Positions 48,721-60,841 of a stretch of 64,000 nucleotides of DNA are shown here, piece by piece (the stretch's first letter is position 1; every line of letters starts with the position of its first letter). The position numbers and the translations under genes were made by a program. Source of the stretch: Siphonodentalium dalli (taxonomy: Eukaryota; Mollusca; Scaphopoda; Gadilida; Siphonodentaliidae); assembly GCA_032622095.1 (NCBI GenBank), contig CP136065.1:97597343-97661342 (forward strand), written 5' to 3'. The notes beneath the pieces are model-generated. The model saw only the letters and a program-made list of their open reading frames with translations, had not been told where the DNA came from and ran no database searches.

Positions 48721-50347
48721 ACATATTATGGGATATGGGATTATATGATATCCAACTTTCTGATATTCAATCGAACATCATGTGCCACCTGTGCTCGCGA
48801 TTAGATGCCACTAGCCATCTAATCGTGAACCCCGATTACATATAGTTTGCTATATAATCCTTGGCGTATTGGCTGTTTATTTTGTTAGGCAATAATAAGG
48901 GTAGTTTTTATAAAGCACTTAATAAACATTTACAAGATTACCCAGTTGCTGAGCCATGCCAAATCTATTGTGTGCTGCCAATTTACAGGTGCTTCATTAG
49001 AGTGGTGACAACACACACACTTCTACACAACTTCACCATAAATTAACCCTTTCTATACTAAAGCATCATAATGAGTAGTTAGGAAATGTTCAGATAATAA
49101 TTTCAACAATTTGTCGTTTGTTGAACTTATTATCTAAATATTTCCCTCAATAAATAGGACTCCTTCTGTACTTTTATTTATCTGTCGTCTGCTTATATTA
49201 CCTTTACATCCCTGCAAATCAATAATAGACCATTCTGATGTACACTTTTTAACTGACTGGAAGAATCCATTTAGCATAGAAAGTGTTAAAAATTATATTT
49301 TGTTTTTCAAAACATTGTCTAATGCTATTGGGAATGTTTAAACCCAGGCTAAATTACCAGTAACCCTTTCTCCGAATACTCATTCAAGAGTAGTCACCTT
49401 AGGAAATGTTCAGATAATAAATTCAACAAACGGTGATCGTTTATAGAACTTATTATCTGAAAATTTCTCACCAATTACACTTGCATCATCTGTTTATCTG
49501 TCTGTCATCTGCCTAAATTATCAGAACATCACTCCAGATGAAGAATAAACCATTTCAATATATACATGTTAACTGAATGGGAGAATCTTATAAGTTAAGA
49601 AAGGTCTAATTTGTTGGATTTCACAATTGAAAAGTCAATATGGCTGCAGATATTATTCAGAAAATCTATCTATGTTCAGTTTCATTTTAATAAAATTATA
49701 TATCGTTTTTTTCAAAACACTGTCTTACGCTTTGGGTATGTTCTCAATTCTAATGAAGTAACAAATATATATATATTTCATATAGTTTCCCACTTGAAGC
49801 TATGAGTGATTTCAATGGTGCCATGTTGATAATAAGTTCAAGATTCTGCAGACCTACTAAAGTTATTAACCAATTTAACCAAAAATGAAAATTTAGTGCA
49901 AATTCAAACAAAAAGGGCCATAAGTCCTAATAAACTCTGGTGAAAATTAGTGGGCAAAACCCAAATTCTAACTTGACCTGTAATTTGTGTTGGTAAACAC
50001 ACATAACAAATTACATTCTAAACAGCTGAGACTATCTAAAGTTATCATCTGGAAACCAAAAGTGAATAGTTGTACTGACAGACCAATAACATAATATGCC
50101 CCATTTAAAAAAAATGGCGCCTAAAAAATAATTTAATTCTATTGAAATATTTACAAACATAGTTACAATTGCCATAAACATTAATCTTTCATTACTAAAT
50201 ACTCATTGATGGGTGGTTGCATTAGGAAATGTTCAGATAATAAGTTCATTAAAATAATGACGGTTTGACCATATAATAGGTTGTTTATTGTTTATAACTG
50301 GGTGGGAGAATCTATTTAGTATAGAAAGGGCTATAATATTGTGAACA

Positions 50348-50525
50348 TACAGTAATGCCCTAAATAATCGACCTCTTAACCACAGCAGAATTATGGGTAA
50401 CTTTTCAGGATTTAGTCGGAAATATGGCTTGTTGCCATTCATAGGAAAGCTCTCCGGCTAAATCCTGAGAAGTTACCAATAATTCTGCTGTGGTTAAGAG
50501 GTCGATTACTTAGGGCATTACTGTA
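50348..50525. mobile_element. Palindromic mariner-type MITE, nearly complete, next to exon G
   Basis: Starts TACAGTAATGCCC and ends GGGCATTACTGTA. The loop region is slightly shortened. It ends 22 bp before the first base of the next receptor exon. Confidence 0.9.
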
Positions 50526-50547
50526 TGTGAGATATTTAATATTTCAG

Positions 50548-50692
50548 AAAAGACAGGCTGAATGCTAACGGTACGATTATAAAATGCTGTGCTGGTCTGA
50601 GTATAGACTTACTGATGATACTAGCCGAGAGGCTCAACTTCAACTACGCACTGTTTGAGGTTGAGGATGGGCAGTGGGGTGCTCCTAACCTG
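50548..50692 (+). CDS. GRIN2: GluN2-like exon G: ligand-binding S1
   Basis: Acceptor TTAATATTTCAG, donor CTG|GTGAGT. It encodes KDRLNANGTIIKCCAGLSID, then LLMILAERLNFNYALFEVED and GQWGAPNL. The CC pair completes the NMDA receptor disulfide set, and 'GLSIDLL..LA..L.F.Y' is the canonical S1 helix. By eye the W of GQWG aligns near the position of His485 in vertebrate GluN2A, a glutamate-site residue, so that contact differs here. One sequon (NGT). Confidence 0.93.
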
Positions 50693-50800
50693 GTGAGTTA
50701 CTGATGCCATTGATTGCAATTCATTTCTTTTCATGAGATGACATTTTCTTGGATCATACCTGGAAAACAATTACATGTAACACTTTGAGGCCACACAAAA

Positions 50801-51060
50801 TTAACCTTTTCGTGACAGGAGCTCTGCTGGTGCATCATTAAAGATTCTGTGCTAGTGCATTCTCTTATATATGCGAGTCTCCCATATGGAGCCTCACATA
50901 TAAGAGAATGCACTGGCTTACAAGTTGAAGGTAAGTTATGTTAGGCCAATGCATTCTCTATATATGCGAGGCTCCCTATGGAAGACTTGCATATATAAGA
51001 GAATTCATTGGCACAGGGTTTTTTCAAACTTTCAGGAAGCTCCAGTCATCGAAGGGTTAA
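50801..51060. mobile_element. TTAA palindromic MITE, copy 7
   Basis: TTAACCTTTTCGTGACAGG...CATCGAAGGGTTAA, 108 bp after receptor exon G. Confidence 0.8.
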
Positions 51061-51703
51061 TCAACGTTTCTCAGACATTATTTTTTCAAAATGGGCAATC
51101 TGATCATATTAAAGACATATTATGCACTTGTTCGGGTACGCGAAACTGGTAAGTTACTACTAAAGTTAGTACTCAGGCACCATGCCAACTGGGGGAATGT
51201 ACCATTCTACTAACATAGCCGAAAATCTGAAGCAAATCGACCATACCATTCCAAAGAAGACATCGTCCGAACTACGCTCAAATGTAAATATTTACTTCTA
51301 GATTCGGGACGCAACTATTGGCGATAAACTTACGAAAATGTTTTCGCCACCGAGAGTCACTGAATTTCATTAATATATAAGAATGACTGTGTGTGTTGTC
51401 AATTTTGATATAATATGTAAATATAACCAGGTTGAGGAAGATTATTCAACATTTCTATTTGATCACCCTACTGGAATGTTTCCCATCACTTTAAGTTTTG
51501 AGAAATTCAACTCTATGCATTGAGTTATCACACTTGCTACAATTTTGAAGTTGTGGTATGAACTTTGATTGATCTAAACCAGTTTGGCACAACATGAACG
51601 TCTGATGACCACGTGAATCGCTGACTATTGTTACCTAATGGCTATCTAAGTTTGGGGTCTGGCATTTTACAATCTAAACCTTCCTAATATTTTAATACTT
51701 CAG

Positions 51704-51890
51704 GAAACCGGTGAATGGAATGGTTTGATCAAAGTGTTAGAGGACAAGCGAGCTGATTTGGTTATAACATCTTTAAAAATAACCCCTGAGCGCAACAACC
51801 AGGTGCGATTTTCTGTGCCTTATTTGGAGACAGGAATTACGATAATTGTTTCCATACGGGAGGGAGCAATCTCTCCCACAGCGTTTCTTG
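51704..51890 (+). CDS. GRIN2: GluN2-like exon H: ligand-binding S1 to pre-M1
   Basis: Acceptor TTAATACTTCAG, donor TTG|GTAAGT. It encodes ETGEWNGLIKVLEDKRADLV, then ITSLKITPERNNQVRFSVPY, LETGITIIVS and SPTAFL. The SLxIxxER block holds agonist contacts. Ser and the essential Arg (binds the alpha-carboxylate) are conserved, but Lys replaces the Thr equivalent to GluN2A Thr513. It ends in phase 1 with G, which joins AG, AG or AA of the candidate M1 exons to make Glu. Confidence 0.95.
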
Positions 51891-52135
51891 GTAAGTTTTG
51901 ATAAGCTTGACTCAGTCGGCTGGTTATTCTTTGTTATTACATGCAAGGCAGCAGCAATTAATTAGCCTGGTTTATGAACATTTGGGTTGAAAAAAAAGGT
52001 AGATGCAGAAGGGGGGGGGGAATAAGAATAAAATTATCACCACCACAACAATTGATAAATAGCAGAATTGTCCATGAATTCCACAAGATTTTTGAATACG
52101 ATAAGTTTTACTCAAATTATAAAAATAAATTGAGG

Positions 52136-52200
52136 TACAGTAATGCTCTAAGTAATCAACTCCTTAACCACAGCAGAATTATGGGTAACTTTTCAGGAAT
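52136..52200 (+). mobile_element. Mariner-type MITE, left arm only
   Basis: TACAGTAATGCTCTAA to ACTTTTCAGGA, then unrelated sequence. Confidence 0.75.
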
Positions 52201-53142
52201 TATTATAAAATCATATAAATAAAGAAGCTGAAAATGAAATAAGATTCTCTGCCATCAAATATGTTCTTCACTGTGACTACATGATTCATAATTTAAACAT
52301 AAACCAATTATATAAAAAGTTAATTTTTTTACAATGATGATGAAAAAGTTGCAGGAGGAGTTCATAAACCAGGCTATTAAATTGCTGTTGTCTGACTACA
52401 TATTATCTGATAAAGCCATCATACACCTTAAGGACAATGGAAAGCTGGTATTCTAAGGTCACTGTTAAAATATAAATGTTCGCAGTCACCTTACCTGCAT
52501 TTTTCTATGTGAATAGGTAGGTAGTATTTTTTTTTTTGGAAGGCTGTATAATGCATATCGTTTAGAAGTGTTGATTTGGACCTTTATCAGGGTGTGGCCA
52601 GAGAGTGAGTGACAAATTTGGGAAATTTAATGTCACTTTGTCATCTCTATGTTTTAGCTCATACCAGAACCTTGTCATTGCAGAAATCAAAACTATTTGT
52701 ATACAGGTCTGCTGCATTGCAATACATGTACATAGGTTTATATCAGACAGTGGAACAATAACAAAAAATAATTTTGGTACATGCCTTTTAATGTCAGTAG
52801 GTCTGGTGACTGCAAACAGAACAATTTTATTATAAACAAGGAGCGTTGCCAATCATAGCCACCGTATAGCACTTTTGTTGTTTTACCAGTCTACCAGAAA
52901 AAATAGTCAAGATAGCCATCCTGGAAGCAAGACAATACTGTTAATTTACATTTCCACTCAAATATGCATTAATTCTATGGAATTTAAGGATGTTGGTCGG
53001 TTGAAATCACGTCACATGATGTCAAGTGTAGGCCCCAACTTGCTTCCATATTGTATGGAAGTAACTTGCAAGGTTAAACATAAAGAATGGATGTTGATTT
53101 TGTTGTATTCTGGACATGGAGTATGGATGCAAGTTGGTCTGA

Positions 53143-54036
53143 GGCCCGTTTTATATGTCGAGCCAGACACGGGTCGCATCAGCCTAATTAGTGTGAAAAT
53201 GACAAAGGCTAAGATAGCGCGAATGGAGCATGACATATAAAACCAACTGGCATGTCAGAATTTATCTGGTACCACAGGACGTGCTTACACGTCTGGTGCC
53301 GATGTGCTACACGTCTGTGGCTCGACTCTGTTCTATACGATGTGCTAGACATGGGTTGCACTAAAGATGATTCAGGAAAAATCACTCCGCACTTAGAACC
53401 CATTTGGCAGAGCTAGAGCATGTGCAATTTCAAGTTTTTAGCATCATTACGTCATCCCTAGCGCAACCTGTGTCTGGCACATTGTATAAAACAATGTCGG
53501 GCCACAGACATGTTGACTCTTCGCCATTGTCAATATACATTGAAGGCAACGGTACGGTGCTATGGGAACATGCATGTATTGCCTGACAAAGGACATTTAA
53601 AAAAATTTGGGAATAAATTTATTGCAGAGATATATACGAAGGTTCAAGGGAGATGAATGACAATTAAGATCACAATTTTTAAACTTAAAGAAAGCGTTTC
53701 CGAGATTCATGCACTGTAGAAGTATTATAAAGACACAATCAGGGCCAGTTTATAGTGCATTGTCAGAGGACACTATCACAGTGTATTTTCGTGAATTTCC
53801 CAAGGGAAATGATTTTAACAGAAGGCATTTTGTATCAGAAATGCTATAATTGTACGAAATATACGATTATGGCAAGTCCCATGCAGCTGGCTCTAAGTAT
53901 AAAGCACACCTGGTTTATCAGTCATTTGCATGTCATATAAACTGGGTGTTAAACACATGTAACATGTGCCAATGTCGAGCCAATTAAGCGAAGATAGAAC
54001 AGCCATCAGTGTTTGTCACGACGTATAAAATGGACC
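53143..54036. mobile_element. Harbinger-like MITE, second copy, nested
   Basis: GGCCCGTTTTATATGTCGAG at the left and GACGTATAAAATGGACC at the right, with TGA on both sides (53140-53142, 54037-54039). It lies in reverse orientation relative to 32748-33522. Its flanks (about 53085-53139 and 54072-54125) are themselves inverted copies of each other. Confidence 0.65.
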
Positions 54037-54376
54037 TGACATTTTTATGTGTGGAATGCGTTCCACACAAAATGTGAGACCAACTTGCATCTATACACCA
54101 TGGAACACAAGCCAATCAACATCCATTAATAATTAAACATCTGTTAAATGACATTACACTGTTTTGCTGCATATAGTAATTTATTTACTGATACCAGTAC
54201 TCAAAAAATCTAAGAGTAAAATCAATTTGCTTGTCTCTAAACTGTCAGCAAATGTGCAGTTTCCGTAGAGTTCTTCCAAATTTTGTTAGAAGAATAATTC
54301 AAAACTTTGCCAATTTAAAAAAATTTTCAAACATGGAATTGATCAAATTCTATGACTGCACTATCTACTGGTATTG

Positions 54377-54717
54377 TACAGTAATGCCCTAAGTAATCGA
54401 CCCCTTAACCACAGCAGAATTATGGGTAACTTTTCAGGATTTAGTCGGAAATATGGCTTGTTGCCATTCATCGGAAAGCTCTCGGGTTTGCAACCCTTGA
54501 TCTACTTTTGACTTCATGTGTGTAACAGTGTTTTATGTGACACGCAAGTTATATGAATTATGTCAATTGAATCTGAAGGCCAATTATAGTTTCTGCAGCT
54601 CATAGATCGAGAGAGCTTTCCGATGAATGGCAACAAGCCGTATTTCCGACTAAATCCTGAAAAGTTACCCATAATTCTGCTGTGGTTAAGGGGTCGATTA
54701 TTTAGAGCATTACTGTA
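54377..54717. mobile_element. Mariner-type MITE with 122-bp filler in the loop
   Basis: Complete arms. Between them 54486-54607 is a near-identical copy (2 mismatches by eye) of 54873-54994, sequence lying just downstream of the element. Confidence 0.9.
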
Positions 54718-54994
54718 TATTGTGAAGACAGTTGTATACTATATACTGTGGACAGTTGCGATAAATAAGAGTGAGCATGTCGATTGCATCTGAGACAGGT
54801 ACTTTTCAGCAGACAAATGTGTATTGGATAACTTTTTTTAAAGTTCAACACCTTTTCTGCAATTACAAGCAAGTTTGCAACCCTTGATCTACTTTTGACT
54901 TCATGTGTGTAACAGTGTTTTATGTGACACGCAAGTTATATGAATTATGTCAACTGAATCTGAAGACCAATTATAGTTTCTGCAGCTCATAGAT

Positions 54995-56350
54995 AAATTG
55001 CATTTCCATACAATATTTCAGTTATTTAAAAATAATATAAATTGTGTTAGACCTGAATGTAAGTAATCAATTTTATCAAATTGGCTTGTCATTGTAGACT
55101 TCACTGTATATAGTAATTGTAAGACCTATTATGCAAATGGGTCTCATAATAGGTAACATTAATTATATTGATCTGATTGTACATTGATCACAGCCTGCAA
55201 TTATGTGTCTGCTTAATATCCTGCACAGTTAGTATCTAGGTTAATCATATGTAACAGCCAATTTGGGTCCAATTTTACTGTGTACTCTCAGCTATCAAGC
55301 AACATTTGCATATTTTATCACAAATAACTTTCATTTGCAGCTTTGAATTGAGTGGAGCAGTTGTTCATTATTTTGTGAAACATAGAAATTGTTGACATCT
55401 CGACTACATATTATACGAACACAATATTTATATGTCCATAGATTTATTTGGGGGAGGGGGACAGACAATTTTATTTGGTCACATATGAGGGGGTGGTTGG
55501 TCAATGAGTCCCAAAAGCAATTTTTTAAAGCAATTTATAAGAATTTTCCTCTATATTTCTTTTTGGCCTTAAAACTCTTGCTTGCAGAGAGTCGGAATAA
55601 GTTTAGTATCTTGTTATAAGTGTCACATTTAAAATGCTTGGACGAATTTGCATAATAACTTTAATACCATAATACAAAGACAACCTGATATAAACTTTCC
55701 AACTTTCAATTATGATGACTGAAGAACTGAAGAAAAGCACATACTGTTAGTGCTAGACCAATTCAGATAACATATAACATGCAGGGAGATACATCCATAG
55801 TGGATTTTTGTTTGCAAAGTTTTATGCTACTGGAGGGTGGGTGTCCAAAAATTATATAAAAAAATATTAAAACATTTGGGTCAAGGGGTGGATGGGACCC
55901 AAAAATGGCCATATGTAAAAAAAAAAGTATCATATGTGTCTGAAAATATTTCTACCGCCTCTCCCCCTCCCCCCAGACCTTTTGTAAAAAAATAGTCATA
56001 TTAGGTAAAATGCACATCTGTTCATCCATTTCTTTGCAAGTGATAATTTTAGTTTCAATATCATGTTTTTTTGAAATCGTACAGTTGAAATGGATACATG
56101 GATGCATATTTTGCCAATTATATTTGAGTGTCATATTCATCCAGGAGGTAAAATGATGAAACGATCATTATAAAAGACAAAAATAAGTACACATAAGCCT
56201 TGAACCCTGTGTTTAATCTTCTATTAAAGGGACATTATTAAGGCACTCGCTATAGGTAAATGTGAAAATATCACAAAAGCTTGTACAACCATCATCTCCA
56301 AGAACATGAAAATATATAAACTTTGTCCTTACCGGTATTTTTATGATTGA
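54995..56350. other. Intron sequence, nothing recognised
   Basis: AT-rich, with G-rich spots near 55450-55495. No motif, repeat or coding segment could be supported. Confidence 0.4.
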
Positions 56351-56567
56351 TACAGTAATGTCCTAACTAATTGACTCCTTAATCACAGCAGAATTATGGA
56401 TAACTTTTCAGGATTTAGTCGGAAATATGGCTTGTTGCCATTCATTGGAAAGCTCTCCCCGAGAGCTTTCCGATGAATGGCAACAAGCCATATTTCCGAC
56501 TAAATCCTGAAAAGTTACCCATAATTCTGCTGTGGTTACGGAGTCGATTACTTAGGGCATTACTGTA
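56351..56567. mobile_element. Mariner-type MITE, full palindrome (217 bp)
   Basis: TACAGTAATG...CATTACTGTA, TA at both ends, arms meeting at CTCTCCCCGAGAG. The CAGT tip after TA is typical of Tc1/mariner. It is a reference copy for the family, with 63510-63726. Confidence 0.92.
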
Positions 56568-56666
56568 TGTTTCTCAGTGTTCTTCTTAATGTTTACCCAC
56601 TGCGAGTGCCTTATGTCCCTTTAAGATCTGATTATCTGGCTCTAGAGTAACAATTTCGGGCTGCCT

Positions 56667-56936
56667 GAACCCTTCCATAACTGGAGTTTCTTTAAATTTT
56701 GCAAAAGCTATGTACCAATGCATTTTCTTATATATGTGAGTCTCCCATAGGGAGCCTCGCATATATATAGAAGAGAAGCATTGGCCTAACAATTTTTGCC
56801 TTGACCCTTGTACTAAACCCAGCGTATTCTTATATATGTGAGGTTCCCTGCATATGGGAGACTCGTATTTATAAGAGAATGCACTGGCACATGATCTTTA
56901 ATGCTGCACCAGTGCCTCCCATCATGAATGGGTTAA
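56667..56936. mobile_element. TTAA palindromic MITE, copy 8
   Basis: TGAACCCTTCCATAACTGGAG...CATGAATGGGTTAA. A 37-bp host sequence (TAATGTTTACCCACTGCGAG...) flanks it twice, at 56587-56623 and 56934-56970. Confidence 0.7.
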
Positions 56937-57320
56937 TGTTTACCCACTGCGAGTGCCTTATGTCCCTTTAAAGGATTTATTCGGTCTAGAAACTACCAAA
57001 CGCAATCGGAAAGCCCTCCTTGTTGTGATTAAAATGACCCAAGTCCCATTCCGATCGGATAATAAATAAGACGAAAAGTTAATAAATAATACCATAACCA
57101 ATATTCGGAGATTTCCGTGACTAAACTACGGGTGACGTAGTTGTGGGCGATCAAATTAAAAACACAGATTCGGAGCCGGAGGTTTATTATGCCGACTACG
57201 ATTACGTAATCGTAGTCAGCCGATACTAAAATGGATTATCTGTCACTATGGTAACAGTTTCCTGCCTTATATTGATTGGTGAACCAGTTTACGGAGTTTG
57301 AAGCATTGTATTACTTTCAG

Positions 57321-57443
57321 AGCCATTTGATATTACCTCCTGGCTTCTAATGCTACTAATGTGTCTTACTGGAGTAGCCTCCATGGTTTTCGTCTTTGAA
57401 TGGTACAGTCCTAATGCATTCAACAGAGGTGCAAATGAAGGAG
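57321..57443 (+). CDS. GRIN2: GluN2-like exon I-a: pre-M1 and M1, version 1
   Basis: Acceptor ATTACTTTCAG, donor GAG|GTAAAA, 123 nt, phase 1 on both sides. It encodes EPFDITSWLLMLLMCLTGVA, then SMVFVFEWYSPNAF and a Gly/Asn-rich start of the M1-M2 loop. The hydrophobic run is the M1 transmembrane helix. It is one of two adjacent, equal-length versions. Joining both in one mRNA would keep frame but put two M1 helices in the protein, so exclusive use is expected. Confidence 0.92.
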
Positions 57444-57776
57444 GTAAAATGGTGATGATTTCTCAATTAGACTAACATAGCTACCATTTACAAAAGAATA
57501 ACAAAAATATATATAAAAAACACAAAAAAATGCATTATTATCAGTATTTATTAGAGACAAGTTGTTTTAAAAAATCAGTAATTTTTTAGAATTGTGTATG
57601 TTATATCTACTGAAGTTCAGTCCCAAATTTGGAAAGTTCTTGAATTTTCTAAGCTTGCATAAATTGAATTAATGATTAAAGATCGGATTATCTGACATTT
57701 TCGTAACAATTTCACTTATATTGATTGGTGAATCAGTTTACCGAGTTTGAAGCATTGTACATGTATTACCTTTCAG

Positions 57777-57899
57777 AGCCATTTGATATTACCTCCTGGC
57801 TACTCATACTACTAATGTGTATTAGTGGAGTAGCCTCCTTGGTTTTCGTCTTTGAATGGTACAGTCCTAATGCATTCAACAAGGGTGCAAATGATGGAG
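57777..57899 (+). CDS. GRIN2: GluN2-like exon I-b: pre-M1 and M1, version 2
   Basis: Acceptor ATTACCTTTCAG, donor GAG|GTAAAA, again 123 nt with the same phases. It encodes EPFDITSWLLILLMCISGVA, then SLVFVFEWYSPNAF. Against version 1 there are six amino-acid changes in 41, all conservative (M/I, L/I, T/S, M/L, R/K, E/D), with no stop and intact splice sites. That pattern suggests both versions are maintained. The preceding about 90 intron bases are also duplicated. Confidence 0.92.
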
Positions 57900-58059
57900 G
57901 TAAAATGGTGTGATTTCTAAAGAAACGACACAAAAACTGAGCTATCAGACTAACATAGCTATTATTTACAACAACAAAAAATCCAAAAAAAATATATAAC
58001 AAATTTAAGGAAAATTCATGAATTTTCAAAGCTTGCATAAATTATATTAATGCGTTCAT

Positions 58060-60840
58060 TCCTTTTTGATGATTAATATACATAAACAAATTTATGTAGC
58101 AACAATTGTCTGCCAGCTTAACCTGAAAGATTCTTTTAGTGTTGCGGAACATTAATTATGACAAAATATTATAAAATTTATTTAGTTAAAAAACAATTCT
58201 ATTTTGTTATGGATGTCATTGAGTAAAATAGAAGAGCAAATTTTGAACAGGAATGACTAAATTATTAGAAATTGTTCTTAATAGTATTTTATCCACCCAA
58301 TCCAACATGGCCACCATCTAGAGGGATTCAAATAGGGAACCCATGCCAGTTCTCGGCCCTTTACCGATTTAGGTCGAACAAAGAGTGATGTAGGTTTGCC
58401 CCCCAAGACACCCCACATATTCACCAAACACATCCGATTAAAAACCGTCCAGAGGGGTCCGAAATAGGGGATCACTGGGTTTGAATTTTCCAACTATTGG
58501 TAATTTCCAACCAACCTGACACCACCTATAATGTTGGTATATTTCCAATTTGATAGCAATTTCAGACAAATATTTGGACTAAATGTAGAAACAATTTGCT
58601 AGAGTTGGTCTAAAACAAACATATATTCCACTAATTAGTTGTTGGAAAATCAACCAACTAACAATATCAACCTATAAGTGGTGTAAAATTTCCAACAAAT
58701 GCTGTGAGGCATGAAATTTCCAGCTGTTGAATATTTTTACCAAAGTTGGAGGTTTAGTCCCCCTCAAACCCCCCTGTCCCCACATCCCTGGGGCGGAATA
58801 CACCCCTATGATAATATCGCCGGCACCACGTCCCTTCATATCAACAAAAATAGCTTCATGGAAACCGTGAAGCATCGAAATCAACATGAAAGCACACTGA
58901 AGTGACGATTTCGGACTGTTATCGCAAAGGCAACGTAACATTTTGTGATATTTTATAAACCTTGTTTTAACAAACTTACGATCCCCACATGACAATGATT
59001 TCGATTGGCAATATTAAAAACAATACATGTACTAAGATGACAATAACTGATGATGGTAGTAAAATTGAGCCCATGCTCCACTCCGTATGCTTTCGGAATT
59101 GTCATAGTAAAAAGCACTGTAAATTATGAGGTTGGGAAAAAATACAAAGAATTTCAGGTTTATTGAATCATGCAGACCAAGAGCCGCTTTCCATATACAG
59201 AATGGCCTTTAATTGAGGGGGAAATGTAATTTTCTTATATAAACTTCTCATATTTATAAATGCTCCCTGAGCTCAATTCTGGGCATGGTATAGACTTTCT
59301 CTCGCCGGAAATGCACAGGAGCCTGGCGATTGCGCACTGGAAGATTATACGATATCGGACGGAAATTAGCAGGAGTGGTGGGCCCCCAGTGAAACCATGC
59401 AATGGGAAATCTATGGTATTAGAAATTCAAGTTGTTGTGATTAGTTATCAAAACACTAAAGGAATCTTTAAAACGCCATCTTTAAATAAATTATGTCATA
59501 TATTAACCTGTCATTTGTAGTAGCTGAAAACTTTTCTTTTTTCAGTACAGTACCCTGATTATAGTAATGATATCTGCTTATCCCAGTGATTGTTCATATT
59601 GATTGAAATTTTAATTGATCTATGCATTGTGCGACTGTTGTGTAACAGTGTGATATTCTTCTGCATCACAGCAATATTTCAGACATGGTATTGATTCCAA
59701 CAATAATAGTAGAAATCTTATAGTTATTATCATTTCTCATATTATCATATTATCTCATATTATAAGGTGACTTGAAAATAATTACCTTTACCTGATTCTA
59801 TAGTATGTTTTAGATAGTGTTTGAAATATTCCAATTTTGTCCTACAGTACAACCCAGGGAATGTGTCATTTTAAATAAATATTCCAGGGTTTAAAGGGTT
59901 AATGATACTATATTTTAACTCCATATCCATTCTCATAATAATATTTATCATTTTACATCCGATATTTGACATTGATAGCATCACTTAGACATTGAATTTT
60001 TTTTAAATACTCTGTTAGTATCTTAAATGCAGAAGAATATCATACTGTTGCCAGAATAGACTGAAGCATGCAGGGAAATACATGAGATTTAGAATTGTTT
60101 AAAACTTCAACAAAAAAAAATAGCTACAACTTCAGTCAGCTTTTAGTCTGACCTTCTCGATCTCACCATGTTATTGCGACTATTGGAGGCCATTGATACC
60201 AGGTAGAAGGATTTTTTAGAAATATAGCTTTTATAATTATATAAATTATAATATTTACATTATTCTTTCATTGTCAATAAAGAAATCAGTTTGGTTTGCT
60301 TTTCTGACCATGTAAACAATAATACTCTTATACCGCAACACACTCTGTCCATGCAGGATCTTAAGATCAACTATAATGGTTTTTTGTTTGTTTTTACAAA
60401 CCTCACTTTTTCTGATATGTGATATACTTAAGATAAAATATAAAGATTTTTGTTTTGTTTTTACAAACCTCACTTTTTCTGATATGTGATATACTTAACG
60501 GGTTCCAAAATTGAAGAAAAGAAAGTCTGCATATCTTCAAAGTCAAAACTTTATTCTCAACAACAACATACGATACAATATTTGGAGAGCTGGAAAGCCC
60601 AGGTCCATTTACAATATTCATGTATGCACACATGCGTAACATGAAATTGTGTTCAGTATTAGTATCTTAGAATATTAGTCCTGTAGCATATTCCTGGCTG
60701 GATGAAATTTGAAGAAGCATGAATATAGGACATTCTCATGAATCTAAAGCTAGTTACATTACCATCAGGAATCACATGGTCCCATGTTGAATTAAAAACG
60801 GTTGATTGTAATTATGATAAACATTCTGGTGGTGATTTGA
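58060..60840. other. Intron after exon I-b, little recognisable
   Basis: Only a short tandem duplication near 60384-60498 (TTTGTTTTTACAAACCTCAC) stands out. No further copy of the M1 exon was found by eye. Confidence 0.45.
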
Positions 60841-60841
60841 C

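Larger units (their letters stand above)
57230..58055 (+). repeat. Tandem segmental duplication that created M1 exons I-a and I-b
   Basis: About 57230-57680 and 57680-58055 correspond. Both contain GATTATCTG, GTAACA(G/A)TTTC, TATTGATTGGTGAA(C/T)CAG and TTGAAGCATTGTA before the exon, and AGACTAACATAGCTA and AAGCTTGCATAAATT after it. A lone GATTATCTG...GTAACAATTTC also occurs at 56629-56657. Confidence 0.85.

Noticed and set aside
48577-48804. Frame with repeated Ser-Leu-Tyr-Phe peptides
   Set aside because: Translation of a TATTTCGCT minisatellite.
57443-57777. Minimal-intron steric block as the cause of exon exclusivity
   Set aside because: The 333-nt spacing between the two M1 exons is long enough for normal splicing, so another mechanism would be needed.
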